DNA from: Xanthomarina sp. F1114
GTDB lineage: Bacteria; Bacteroidota; Bacteroidia; Flavobacteriales; Flavobacteriaceae
DNA: 64,000 bases
Direction: 5' to 3'
Assembly: GCF_026410255.1 (NCBI RefSeq)
Contig: NZ_JAPMLL010000002.1
Location: forward strand, 1-64,000
Each line of letters opens with the position of its first letter. Position 1 is the stretch's first letter. This document shows positions 49,095 to 58,164 of the stretch, in pieces. Both the position numbers and the translations under genes were made by a program. Under the pieces are notes generated by a model, which saw only the letters and a program-made list of their open reading frames with translations, had not been told where the DNA came from and did no database searches.

Positions 49095-49550
49095 ATGAAT
49101 TTTACATCTTTAAAACCACAAATAGAAACCATAATTTCTCTAACAGAAAAATCGGTTGATGAACGTTTAAAAAACATTTGCGAACTTCTAGAAAAGAACA
49201 TTCCACATTACAATTGGGTGGGCTTTTATTTTAAAAATGGGGATAAAAACGAATTAAAATTAGGACCGTATGTTGGAGAACCTACAGACCATACCATTAT
49301 CCCATTTGGGAAAGGTATTTGCGGACAAGTAGCGCTAAGCAACAAGAATTTTGTAGTTCCTGATGTGGCCGCACAAGATAATTATATTGCATGTAGTATA
49401 ACAGTAAAAGCGGAGATTGTAGTTCCTATTTTTGTTCATGGAGAAAATATTGGACAGATAGATATAGACTCGAATACCCCAGATCCATTTAGCGAAGAAG
49501 ACGAACGACTATTAGAATTTGTATGTGAGAAAGTTGCAACCATTCTATAG
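49095..49550 (+). CDS. GAF-domain protein, free methionine-(R)-sulfoxide reductase type
   Basis: The 151-residue protein is one GAF domain (HYNWVGFYFKNGD, ELKLGPYVGEPT) with the Cys positions of fRMsr enzymes: GKGICGQVA near residue 76 and NYIACS near residue 98. The strand IVVPIFVHGENIGQIDIDS follows. These enzymes reduce free Met-R-sulfoxide. The two Cys blocks favour activity over a purely sensory GAF. It is cytoplasmic and monocistronic. Confidence 0.82.
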   Translation: MNFTSLKPQIETIISLTEKSVDERLKNICELLEKNIPHYNWVGFYFKNGDKNELKLGPYVGEPTDHTIIPFGKGICGQVALSNKNFVVPDVAAQDNYIACSITVKAEIVVPIFVHGENIGQIDIDSNTPDPFSEEDERLLEFVCEKVATIL

Positions 49551-49629
49551 TTGTTGATAACTTTTTATTTAAGTTGAAAAAACTGTTGTTTTTAGCTCTT
49601 ATATCTAGGTTTTTTTTGATTGAAATCCC

Positions 49630-49637
49630 TACTTTTG
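49630..49637 (+). promoter_or_regulatory. -7 element (TACTTTTG) of purH
   Basis: It matches TAnnTTTG. It lies inside the longer open frame that begins at a TTG at 49620, which supports the ATG at 49719 as the true start. Confidence 0.45.
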
Positions 49638-49718
49638 TACGCATTAAAAACAACTTGCATTCTCAGATTTAGAAAAATCAATTTTCCAAAGAATGTCCAT
49701 GCACACAACACAACTAAA

Positions 49719-51251
49719 ATGAGCAACAACAAAACCATTAAATCGGCTTTAATTTCTGTTTTCAGTAAAGACGGATTAGAACCTATTGTAAAACAATTAC
49801 ACGAACAAAACGTAACAATCTACTCAACAGGAGGAACAGAGAAATTTATTAAAGATTTAGGCATTCCGGTAGTTCCTGTAGAAGATGTTACGTCTTACCC
49901 ATCTATTCTTGGCGGACGTGTAAAAACTTTACACCCAAAAGTATTTGGTGGAATTTTAAACAGACAAAACAACGAAAGTGATGCAAAAGAACTTATAGAT
50001 TTTGAAATTCCGCAAATTGATGTCGTGATTGTAGATTTATATCCTTTTGAAAAAACCGTTGCTTCCGGAGCTGACAATCAAGATATAATTGAAAAAATTG
50101 ATATTGGTGGCATTTCATTAATTCGTGCAGCAGCTAAAAATTATGCCGATGTTATTTGTGTATCTTCAGTGGATGATTATAGCGAATTTTTAGAATTACT
50201 TAAAACTAAGAACGGAGAAACTTCTGAAAACGATAGAAAAACCTTTGCAGCGAAAGCGTTTAATATATCTTCACATTACGATTCTGCTATTTTTAATTAC
50301 TTCAATAAAAATCAAAAACTAACCACTTTAAAAATTAGCGAAACTCAAGGTCAAGTGTTACGTTATGGAGAAAACCCACATCAAAAAGGATTTTTCTTTG
50401 GAGACTTCGATGAAATTTTCACTAAACTTCACGGAAAGGAATTAAGCTATAACAATCTATTGGATGTAGATGCTGCCGTTAATTTAATGAACGAATTTAA
50501 AGGAGAAGCACCAACTTTTGCTATTTTAAAACATAATAACGCCTGTGGTTTTGCTCAAAGAGACACCATACATCAAGCGTATTTAGATGCTTTAGCTGGA
50601 GACCCTGTTTCTGCTTTTGGAGGAGTTTTAATAAGTAATACCGAAATAGATTTAGCAACGGCTCAAGAGATTCATAATTTATTTTGTGAAGTAGTAATTG
50701 CACCCGCATTTTCAAAAGAAGCAGAAGAATTACTAAAAGGTAAAAAGAATCGTATTCTATTAGTTTTAAAAGATGTTGAAGTAGCCAAAACTTCTGTTAG
50801 AACATGCTTAAACGGAATTTTAGTTCAAGACAAAGATAATATCACAGATAAGCTTTCAGATTTATCTTATGCTACTAACAATAAACCAACAGAAAACGAG
50901 TTAGATGACTTAATATTTGCTTCAAAAATTTGTAAGCATACAAAATCGAACACAATTGTTTTAGTAAAAAACAAGCAATTATGTGCCAGTGGAACCGGAC
51001 AAACCAGTCGTGTAGACGCTTTAAACCAATCCATACACAAAGCCTTGTCTTTTAATTTCAATTTAAAAGGAGCTGTAATGGCGAGCGATGCGTTTTTTCC
51101 TTTTCCAGACTGTGTAGAGATTGCAGATAAAGCGGGTATTTCGGCAATTATTCAACCAGGTGGTTCTATTAAAGACCAATTGAGTATTGATTATTGTAAC
51201 GAAAACAACCTGGCTATGGTATTTACTGGAACAAGACATTTTAAACACTAA
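49719..51251 (+). CDS. purH: Bifunctional AICAR formyltransferase / IMP cyclohydrolase PurH
   Basis: The chosen ATG gives 510 residues, the usual size; an upstream TTG would add 33 residues unlike any PurH. The N-terminal MGS-like IMP cyclohydrolase domain has STGGTEKFIKDLG, GGRVKTLHPKVFGGIL and DVVIVDLYPFEKTV. The C-terminal transformylase domain has RYGENPHQKG, KHNNACGFA, DPVSAFGG and ASDAFFPFPD. It catalyses the last two steps of purine synthesis to IMP. It is followed by a weak hairpin (51256-51269) and then mreB. Confidence 0.95.
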   Translation: MSNNKTIKSALISVFSKDGLEPIVKQLHEQNVTIYSTGGTEKFIKDLGIPVVPVEDVTSYPSILGGRVKTLHPKVFGGILNRQNNESDAKELIDFEIPQIDVVIVDLYPFEKTVASGADNQDIIEKIDIGGISLIRAAAKNYADVICVSSVDDYSEFLELLKTKNGETSENDRKTFAAKAFNISSHYDSAIFNYFNKNQKLTTLKISETQGQVLRYGENPHQKGFFFGDFDEIFTKLHGKELSYNNLLDVDAAVNLMNEFKGEAPTFAILKHNNACGFAQRDTIHQAYLDALAGDPVSAFGGVLISNTEIDLATAQEIHNLFCEVVIAPAFSKEAEELLKGKKNRILLVLKDVEVAKTSVRTCLNGILVQDKDNITDKLSDLSYATNNKPTENELDDLIFASKICKHTKSNTIVLVKNKQLCASGTGQTSRVDALNQSIHKALSFNFNLKGAVMASDAFFPFPDCVEIADKAGISAIIQPGGSIKDQLSIDYCNENNLAMVFTGTRHFKH

Positions 51252-51467
51252 ATTTCTCACCTAAGTGAGGATTTCAAGTGAAAGTCTTATAAAGTAAATA
51301 CCTTAGGAAACTTAATATTTTATCCATAAACTGAGGTCAACTTATTTAAATATAAGCATCTCATCGAAAAAACAAGTTTCAAAAAGAAAACCGAAGTTAA
51401 TTATTGCATAACTTTTATTACATTTACAAGATTTGATTAACAACCCTCAAATAAACGATTAAAGCAC

Positions 51468-52496
51468 ATGGGATTTTTTGATTTCCTAACGGAAGAAATT
51501 GCCATAGATTTAGGAACTGCAAACACGCTTATTATACATAACGATAAAGTGGTAGTAGACAACCCTTCTATAGTAGCACGAGATAGAGTTTCTGGTAAAA
51601 TAATTGCTGTTGGTAAAGAAGCCAGCATGATGCAAGGAAAAACCCACGAAAACATAAAAACTATTAGACCATTAAAGGATGGGGTAATTGCAGACTTTGA
51701 TGCCAGTGAGCAAATGATAAGTATGTTTATTAAAAACATTCCTGCATTAAAAAAGAAATTCTTTACTCCGGCTTTACGTATGGTTATTTGTATTCCATCT
51801 GGAATTACAGAGGTAGAAATGCGTGCCGTAAAGGAAAGTGCCGAACGTGTTAATGGAAAAGAGGTTTATTTAATTCATGAACCAATGGCTGCTGCTATTG
51901 GTATTGGCGTTGATATTATGCAACCAAAAGGTAACATGATTGTAGATATTGGTGGTGGTACTACCGAAATTGCAGTTTTAGCTTTAGGTGGTATTGTTTG
52001 CGATAAATCTGTTAAAATTGCCGGCGATGTTTTTACAAACGATATTATCTATTATATGCGTACACAACATAACTTATATGTTGGAGAACGTACTGCCGAA
52101 AAAATAAAAATTCAAATTGGAGCAGCTACTGAAGATTTAGAACTTCCACCAGAAGACATGAGTGTTCAAGGTCGTGATCTATTAACTGGAAAACCTAAAC
52201 AAGTAAACATCTCTTATCGAGAAATAGCAAAAGCTTTAGATAAATCTATTCTACGTATTGAAGATGCTGTTATGGAAACCTTATCACAAACTCCTCCTGA
52301 ATTAGCAGCAGACATTTATAATACTGGTATTTATTTAGCTGGTGGTGGTTCTATGTTAAGAGGTTTAGACAAGCGTTTATCTCAAAAAACAGATTTGCCT
52401 GTATATATTGCAGAAGATCCATTACGTGCTGTTGTTCGTGGTACAGGAATTACTCTAAAAAACTTACCTAAATACAAAAGCATCTTGATAAAATAG
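51468..52496 (+). CDS. mreB: Rod-shape-determining actin homologue MreB
   Basis: The 342-residue protein has all actin-fold phosphate loops: IDLGTANTLI near residue 13, VDIGGGTTEIAVLALGG near residue 160, and AGGGSMLRGL near residue 288. EPMAAAIGIG is also present. It polymerises under the membrane and directs cell-wall elongation. It is the first gene of mreB-mreC-mreD-mrdA-rodA, whose members overlap or nearly touch. No -7 box of standard form is visible upstream. Confidence 0.97.
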   Translation: MGFFDFLTEEIAIDLGTANTLIIHNDKVVVDNPSIVARDRVSGKIIAVGKEASMMQGKTHENIKTIRPLKDGVIADFDASEQMISMFIKNIPALKKKFFTPALRMVICIPSGITEVEMRAVKESAERVNGKEVYLIHEPMAAAIGIGVDIMQPKGNMIVDIGGGTTEIAVLALGGIVCDKSVKIAGDVFTNDIIYYMRTQHNLYVGERTAEKIKIQIGAATEDLELPPEDMSVQGRDLLTGKPKQVNISYREIAKALDKSILRIEDAVMETLSQTPPELAADIYNTGIYLAGGGSMLRGLDKRLSQKTDLPVYIAEDPLRAVVRGTGITLKNLPKYKSILIK

Positions 52497-52504
52497 CCTA
52501 ACAC

Positions 52505-53326
52505 ATGCAGCAAATAATAAACTTCATCATAAGAAACAAAAGTTTTTTGTTTTACTTATTGTTGTTTTCAATTGCTTTTGTTTTTACTATTCAATCGCAT
52601 TCGTATCATAAAAGTAAATTTATAAATTCGGCCAATTCTTTATCAGGAGGTATTTATAGTTCTGTAAATAACGTTAATGAGTATATTCATCTAAGAGCTC
52701 AAAACGAATTGCTTCAAGAAGAAAACAATCAATTAAGATCTGTTTTGTTTAATCAGAAAGATTCTCTTCAAACAACTTTTACGGATAGTACGTATTCGGG
52801 AATTTCATATAAATTCTCACCTGCTATAGTTATAAAAAACAGCTATTCGTTAAGTAATAATATGCTTTTACTTAACAAGGGAAAAAGAGACAGTATTCAA
52901 CAAGATTTTGGTGTAATTTCTTCAAAAGGAATTGTAGGCATAGTAGATAATACCAGTAAAAAATACGCAACTGTAATTTCTATTTTAAATACTACAAGTA
53001 GAATTAGTGCTCAATTAAAAAAATCTAATCATTTTGGTTCTTTAATATGGAATGGAAAATCGCCACATATTGTACAATTAACCGAAATTCAAAAAATTGC
53101 ACCTATACAAAAAGGAGATACCATTATTACTTCTGGACGTTCGGCTATTTTTCCTAAAAATATTCCTGTTGGTACTGTAGAAAGCTATCATCTAGATGCT
53201 TCAGAAAACTATTATACCATGCAAGTGCGTTTATTTACAGATATGACAAGTTTAGAACATGTGTATATAATTGAGAATAAAGATGTGGAAGAAATCAACG
53301 CTCTATTAAACAATCCGCATGAATAG
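52505..53326 (+). CDS. mreC: Rod-shape-determining protein MreC
   Basis: The 273-residue protein has an N-terminal membrane helix (residues about 12-28), a periplasmic coiled coil (LRAQNELLQEENNQLRSVL) and the two-barrel MreC domain (FGVISSKGIVGIVDN, KGDTIITSGRSAIFPKNIPVGTV). It links MreB to the periplasmic wall synthases. It starts 8 nt after mreB, and its end overlaps mreD by 8 nt. Confidence 0.94.
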   Translation: MQQIINFIIRNKSFLFYLLLFSIAFVFTIQSHSYHKSKFINSANSLSGGIYSSVNNVNEYIHLRAQNELLQEENNQLRSVLFNQKDSLQTTFTDSTYSGISYKFSPAIVIKNSYSLSNNMLLLNKGKRDSIQQDFGVISSKGIVGIVDNTSKKYATVISILNTTSRISAQLKKSNHFGSLIWNGKSPHIVQLTEIQKIAPIQKGDTIITSGRSAIFPKNIPVGTVESYHLDASENYYTMQVRLFTDMTSLEHVYIIENKDVEEINALLNNPHE

Positions 53327-53822
53327 TATAGTTTTAACACATAGCTTTAGATTTATTATCCTTGCCTTACTTCAAGTGCTGGTGTTGAGCCATATTAATT
53401 TTTTAGGCTATATCAATCCATATCTATACATTTTATTTATTCTATTATTTCCTTTAAAAAATAATCGAATAATATTTCTATTCTTAAGTTTTTTATTAGG
53501 CTTAACTATAGATATGTTTTTAGATTCCGGAGGAGTTCATGCTGCAGCTTCTGTTACCATTGCATATATAAGACCCTTTATCCTAAAATTCTCTTTTGGT
53601 GCAGTTTACGATCATCAAACTATGAAGTTTAGCAATGTAGAATTTGGGTCAAAACTCACCTATATTACCATATTAACGGTGGTTCATCATTTTGTGCTGT
53701 TTTCATTAGAAATATTTAACTTCTACGAGATAATTTTAATCCTTAAAAACACGTTATTCTCTAGTATATTTACTATTATACTTTGTATTCTAACAACCAT
53801 TATCTTTAACAGGAGAAAGTAA
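53319..53822 (+). CDS. mreD: Rod-shape-determining protein MreD
   Basis: The 167-residue hydrophobic protein has five to six membrane helices and the MreD-like segment NPYLYILFILLFPL with FLLGLTIDMFLDSGGVHAAAS. It belongs to the elongasome. Its stop and the next start share the sequence TAATG. Confidence 0.9.
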   Translation: MNSIVLTHSFRFIILALLQVLVLSHINFLGYINPYLYILFILLFPLKNNRIIFLFLSFLLGLTIDMFLDSGGVHAAASVTIAYIRPFILKFSFGAVYDHQTMKFSNVEFGSKLTYITILTVVHHFVLFSLEIFNFYEIILILKNTLFSSIFTIILCILTTIIFNRRK

Positions 53823-55681
53823 TGCGACAATTTTTACTTTTTATAATAATTATTCTTGTTGGCCTTAGTTTTATAGGCAGACTCTTCTATCTACAGGTTT
53901 ATAATTCTGAAGAGCATAGTTTGTACGACGATAATGCCATTAGAAAGGTTTACGACTACCCTAAACGTGGGTTTGTTTACGATAGAAATGGAACGCTTTT
54001 GGTTTCCAATCAGCCTTCTTACGATGTGATGGTTATTCCTCGTGAAGTAAAACCATTAGATACTTTAGAGTTTTGTACGCTTTTAAAAATAGATAAGGAA
54101 CAATTTAAAAAAATTTACAAAAGGGCCTATCATTATTCCCCTAGATTACCATCAGTATTTGTAGCTCAACTTTCCAAGGAAGATTACGCTGTACTTCAAG
54201 AAAAAATGAGAAAATACGAAGGTTTTTATATTCAAAAACGTTCCTTACGTGATTATCAAACTGGAGTTGGCGCCAATGTTTTGGGGTATATTGCCGAAGC
54301 TACACCCTACCAAATAGAAAACAACCCATACTACAATATGGGTGATTTAGTGGGAAAGCAAGGAGTTGAACTCTCTTACGAAGAAGAATTAAGAGGTGTA
54401 AAAGGAATTAAATTTATTCAGAAAGACCGCTTTAACAGAGACCTGGGTCCTTATAAAGACGGTATCTACGATACAATTCCACAGCAGGGAAAAGATATTA
54501 CCATTTCTATTGACTCTAAACTTCAGGAATACGGCGAAAAACTGATGCAAAATAAACGTGGAGGTATTGTTGCCATAGAACCTGCCACAGGAGAAATTTT
54601 AAGTTTAATCTCCGCTCCTACCTATAACCCCAATTTATTGGTAGGAAGAAAACGATCTAGAAATTTTACGAAATTATACAACGATACTTTAAGTCGCCCG
54701 TTAATAGATAGAGGTTTGCTACGCATGCACGAACCAGGCTCGCCATTTAAGGTACTTGTAGCTTTAGAAGCGCTTCAAGAAAATGCCATATCGCCAGAAA
54801 CAACCATTACCTGTAGTGGTGTTTATCACTATGGAAGAAGAGGAACTATGGGTTGTCATTGTGGTGGTGGAAGACGCGATTTAGTGTTAGGAATAGCAAA
54901 GTCTTGTAACTCTTATTTTGCAAATGCTTTTAGAAAAAGTATCGATAAATATCCAGACGCTCGCAAGGGTGTAAATGTATGGAGTGATCATATGAAAAGC
55001 TTTGGCTTAGGAAATTTCCTTGGCTACGATTTACCCATCGGGAAAAAAGGAAATATTCCAGATGCGGACTATTATGATAAATGGTATCCAGATTTTAAAT
55101 GGGGCTCTACAACCATTATTTCTAATTCTATTGGTCAAGGTGAAGTTTTAGTTACACCTATTCAATTAGCAAATGTAACAGCTGCAATTGCCAATAGAGG
55201 TTACTACTACACGCCTCATATTATAAAAGACATAAAAGGAGATACTATAAGTAAAAAATATACCACCAAAAACCATACAACTATAGAACCTAGACATTTC
55301 GAGCCTATTATTGAAGGACTATATGATGTATACGAACATGGAACCGCAAGATTTTTACAAGTTCCAGATATTGAAATTTGTGGTAAAACAGGAACGTCAG
55401 AAAACTTTACAATAATTGATGGTAAAAGAACCCAATTAACAGATCATTCCATTTTTGTTGCTTTTGCTCCAAAAGATAATCCTACAATTGCTATAGCCGT
55501 GTTTGTAGAAAATGGATATTACGGTTCGCGTTGGGCTGGAAGAATAGCAAGTTTAATGATAGAAAAGTATATCAAAGGAGAAGTTACGTTAAAACAAATG
55601 GAAAAACTTGTATTAGAAAAAAGCTTAGAAGATGAGTATGCTAAACCATATTCTGGCAAACCATTTACCATAAATAGATAA
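53822..55681 (+). CDS. mrdA: Penicillin-binding protein 2 (elongation transpeptidase)
   Basis: The 619-residue protein has an N-terminal membrane helix (residues about 4-22) and a pedestal domain (RGFVYDRNGTLLVSNQPSY, KQGVELSYEEELRG). The transpeptidase domain has SPFK as the SxxK active site near residue 310, SCN near residue 362 as SxN, and KTGTSE near residue 522. It crosslinks peptidoglycan during elongation together with RodA. The usual STFK is SPFK here, which keeps Ser and Lys. Its stop overlaps the rodA ATG. Confidence 0.95.
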   Translation: MRQFLLFIIIILVGLSFIGRLFYLQVYNSEEHSLYDDNAIRKVYDYPKRGFVYDRNGTLLVSNQPSYDVMVIPREVKPLDTLEFCTLLKIDKEQFKKIYKRAYHYSPRLPSVFVAQLSKEDYAVLQEKMRKYEGFYIQKRSLRDYQTGVGANVLGYIAEATPYQIENNPYYNMGDLVGKQGVELSYEEELRGVKGIKFIQKDRFNRDLGPYKDGIYDTIPQQGKDITISIDSKLQEYGEKLMQNKRGGIVAIEPATGEILSLISAPTYNPNLLVGRKRSRNFTKLYNDTLSRPLIDRGLLRMHEPGSPFKVLVALEALQENAISPETTITCSGVYHYGRRGTMGCHCGGGRRDLVLGIAKSCNSYFANAFRKSIDKYPDARKGVNVWSDHMKSFGLGNFLGYDLPIGKKGNIPDADYYDKWYPDFKWGSTTIISNSIGQGEVLVTPIQLANVTAAIANRGYYYTPHIIKDIKGDTISKKYTTKNHTTIEPRHFEPIIEGLYDVYEHGTARFLQVPDIEICGKTGTSENFTIIDGKRTQLTDHSIFVAFAPKDNPTIAIAVFVENGYYGSRWAGRIASLMIEKYIKGEVTLKQMEKLVLEKSLEDEYAKPYSGKPFTINR

Positions 55682-56958
55682 TGTATAGAGATACTAATAA
55701 ATATTTTCAATTCGACTGGCTTACCATCATCCTCTTTTTACTTTTGGTAGGTTTTGGCTGGCTAAATATATTATCGGCTTCTCATGTTGGTGAGAGTTTT
55801 GATTACTTTAATTTAAATCAGCCCTACGGTAAACAGTCTGTATTTATTCTCTTAACCTTTGGTTTAATTATCCTTATTTTATCTATTGAATCTAAATTTT
55901 ACGAACGCTTTTCTAGCGTTATCTACATAGTCTCCATGCTATCCATGGTGGGATTATTCTTTTTTGGAAAAAATGTAAATGGAGCAACAGCCTGGTACGG
56001 AATTGGAGGAATGACTTTACAGCCCAGTGAATTTGCAAAAGCAGCTACTGCATTAGCTCTAGCTAAGTTTTTAAGCGATTTAAATACCGATTTAAAATAC
56101 TTTAAAGATCAGGTTAAAGCTTTAATAATTATTGCTATTCCTGCCGTTTTGGTCGTACTTCAAAACGATACTGGAAGTGCATTGGTTTACGCAGCATTCT
56201 TCTTTGTGTTCTACAGAGAGGGCTTACCTAAAATATATTTAATTATAGGGGTTTTACTAGCTTCAATATCTATAAGTTCTTTGAAATTTGATGATATTTC
56301 AACAAGTATTGTTATAAGCCTTGTTATTCTAACCTATCACTTCACACGGCGTAAAAAACCAGCTATTATAAAAACTGTATTTGCCATATTAGCTTGTGTA
56401 ATTTTAAGCTCAGGTGTAGAATTTCTGTATGATAATATTCTTCAAGCCCATCAAAAAGATAGAATTAGTCTTTGGTTACGCATAGAAAAAGACCCTGCTA
56501 AAATTGCTGAAATGCGCCGGGATATTTTATACAATCTCTACGAGTCTGAAAAAGCTATTAGCTCTGGAGGTTTAACAGGAAAAGGCTTCTTACAAGGTAC
56601 AAGAACAACAGGTAAATTCGTTCCAGAACAACATACAGATTATATTTTTAGTACAGTTGGAGAAGAATGGGGATTTGCCGGAACGACCTTTGTAGTCATA
56701 CTTTTTGTATTATTATTATTACGGATCTTACATCTAGCCGAGTTACAAAAATCACAATTTAGTAGGGTTTATGGCTATAGTGTGGCCTCCATTCTATTCT
56801 TTCATTTTTTAATTAATATAGGCATGGTTATGGGCTTAATTCCTACTATAGGCATTCCACTACCCTTCTTTAGTTATGGTGGCTCTGGACTATGGGGTTT
56901 TACTATTCTGCTCTTTATCTTTATAAAACTGGATTCTAATAGAATCAATGAGTGGTAA
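55681..56958 (+). CDS. rodA: Rod-shape SEDS glycosyltransferase RodA
   Basis: The 425-residue membrane protein has about ten helices and the SEDS signatures LQPSEFAKAATALALAKFL, VVLQNDTGSALVYAAFFF, PEQHTDYIFSTVGEEWGF and IPLPFFSYGGSGLW. It polymerises glycan strands for wall elongation with PBP2. It overlaps mrdA by one base and closes the operon. No clear terminator follows within 30 nt. Confidence 0.95.
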   Translation: MYRDTNKYFQFDWLTIILFLLLVGFGWLNILSASHVGESFDYFNLNQPYGKQSVFILLTFGLIILILSIESKFYERFSSVIYIVSMLSMVGLFFFGKNVNGATAWYGIGGMTLQPSEFAKAATALALAKFLSDLNTDLKYFKDQVKALIIIAIPAVLVVLQNDTGSALVYAAFFFVFYREGLPKIYLIIGVLLASISISSLKFDDISTSIVISLVILTYHFTRRKKPAIIKTVFAILACVILSSGVEFLYDNILQAHQKDRISLWLRIEKDPAKIAEMRRDILYNLYESEKAISSGGLTGKGFLQGTRTTGKFVPEQHTDYIFSTVGEEWGFAGTTFVVILFVLLLLRILHLAELQKSQFSRVYGYSVASILFFHFLINIGMVMGLIPTIGIPLPFFSYGGSGLWGFTILLFIFIKLDSNRINEW

Positions 56959-56982
56959 ATTACCCAAATCTTTAATAAGGTT

Positions 56983-57213
56983 TTATAAAGAAGTAATATA
57001 CGCCTCTAAACCAACCCCTTTCTTAATAGCCAGTTTTTTTCTTAGTCTATAGCGTTTCTTTTTAAGTCCATCTTTAGAGATATGCAGCACAGCACAAAAA
57101 TTGTTAGGAGACATATTAATTTTTAAATAAGCACAAAATCTAATGTCGATTTTATTATAAACAGCGAACCACAATATTCTATCTATGTAGAAGGTGTGCA
57201 ACCTGTTTTTCAA
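56983..57213 (-). pseudogene. Remnant of a flavobacterial HTH transcriptional regulator (C-terminal end only)
   Basis: The frame encodes CAYLKINMSPNNFCAVL, then HISKDGLKKKRYRLRKKL and a GLEAYITSL end. This is the C-terminal LuxR-like HTH found in Bacteroidota sensor-regulators with beta-propeller and Y_Y_Y domains. Nothing of the rest of such a gene (usually more than 900 codons) is present upstream. There is no ATG start; only TTG or an internal ATG exists. I take it as a decaying fragment. Confidence 0.6.
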
Positions 57214-57532
57214 GTTCTGAATGGCATTAATTTACTGTTTATGAAGTAAAATTGTATGTATTCAAAGAACTATTACTCTCAAAACAGTTCTTTTTGTTTC
57301 CTAAATTTATTTTAATCTAAAATGAAATATAATTTAAAAAACCCTTCTAATTATAAAAGCTCAAAATGGTCAGAATTTGTTTTAACTATATTAATACCTA
57401 AGTCTTAAAATATGTGCGTATTACTTAACTACATAAAAAACGCAAAATAATTACTAATTTAAAATTCATTATTTCGTACTTTTAATGTAACGTTTACTAA
57501 AAACGAATTATATTATAATTAAAAAAGAAATT
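57214..57532. other. Intergenic region without recognisable genes
   Basis: This very AT-rich stretch lies between the regulator remnant and the DUF4136 gene. No open frame, TAnnTTTG box or stable hairpin was found. Confidence 0.5.
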
Positions 57533-58108
57533 ATGAAAACACTATTTAAAACCCTTAGCATTCTATTTGCTACCCTTATGTTTACTGCAAATGCTCATGC
57601 ACAAGTTAAAAGCGATTACGACAAAAACACGGATTTTTCTAAATATAAAACCATTTCTTTTAAAGGATGGCAAGAAGACAGCGATAAAAAATTAACCGAT
57701 TTCGATAAAAAAAGGATTACAGATGCCTTGACTTCAGAATTCTCAAAACGAGGTGTTACCCTAGTTGAAAGTGATGCCGATGCAGCAATAACGCTTTATA
57801 TTGTAGTAAACAAAAAAACCAGCACAACTGCTTATACCACTTTTAATGGAGGTATGGGCTACAGAGGTCGATGGGGCTGGGGAATGGGAGCCGGAATGGG
57901 AATGGGTGCAGCTTCAACTACCTATAACAATAGCGATTACTTAGAAGGCACTTTCGTGGTAGATATGTACGACACCAACAACAAAAATCTTATATGGCAA
58001 GGCGTTATAACTTCCGAAGTAAACGAAAAACCTAAAAAAAGAAAAAAATCTACACCAAGAAAAATAGCTAAACTCATGAAGTCTTACCCTGTTAAACTTA
58101 AGAAATAA
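57533..58108 (+). CDS. DUF4136 domain protein (exported)
   Basis: The 191-residue protein has a signal peptide (to AHAQV, residue about 24). The DUF4136 pattern follows: DYDKNTDFSKYKTISF, DKKRITDALTSEFSKRG and DADAAITLYIVVNKKTS. A Gly/Met/Trp-rich loop (about residues 103-125) is next, then DYLEGTFVVDMYD with LIWQGVI. A basic Lys-rich C-terminus closes it. The family is found in envelope lipoproteins of unknown function; this one lacks a lipobox Cys, so it should be periplasmic. It is monocistronic. Confidence 0.85.
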   Translation: MKTLFKTLSILFATLMFTANAHAQVKSDYDKNTDFSKYKTISFKGWQEDSDKKLTDFDKKRITDALTSEFSKRGVTLVESDADAAITLYIVVNKKTSTTAYTTFNGGMGYRGRWGWGMGAGMGMGAASTTYNNSDYLEGTFVVDMYDTNNKNLIWQGVITSEVNEKPKKRKKSTPRKIAKLMKSYPVKLKK

Positions 58109-58127
58109 TATTTAAAACAGCCAATAT

Positions 58128-58160
58128 AAAAAACGACTAAAATAAATTTAGTCGTTTTTT
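58128..58160 (+). terminator. Bidirectional terminator between DUF4136 gene and batD
   Basis: An 8-bp stem (58134-58141 with 58147-58154) and a 5-nt loop are flanked by A and T runs, so it serves both convergent genes. Confidence 0.85.
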
Positions 58161-58164
58161 GTTT

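Noticed and set aside
51256-51269. Terminator after purH
   Set aside because: The hairpin has only a 5-bp stem and no real T run. It may be a weak stop or nothing.
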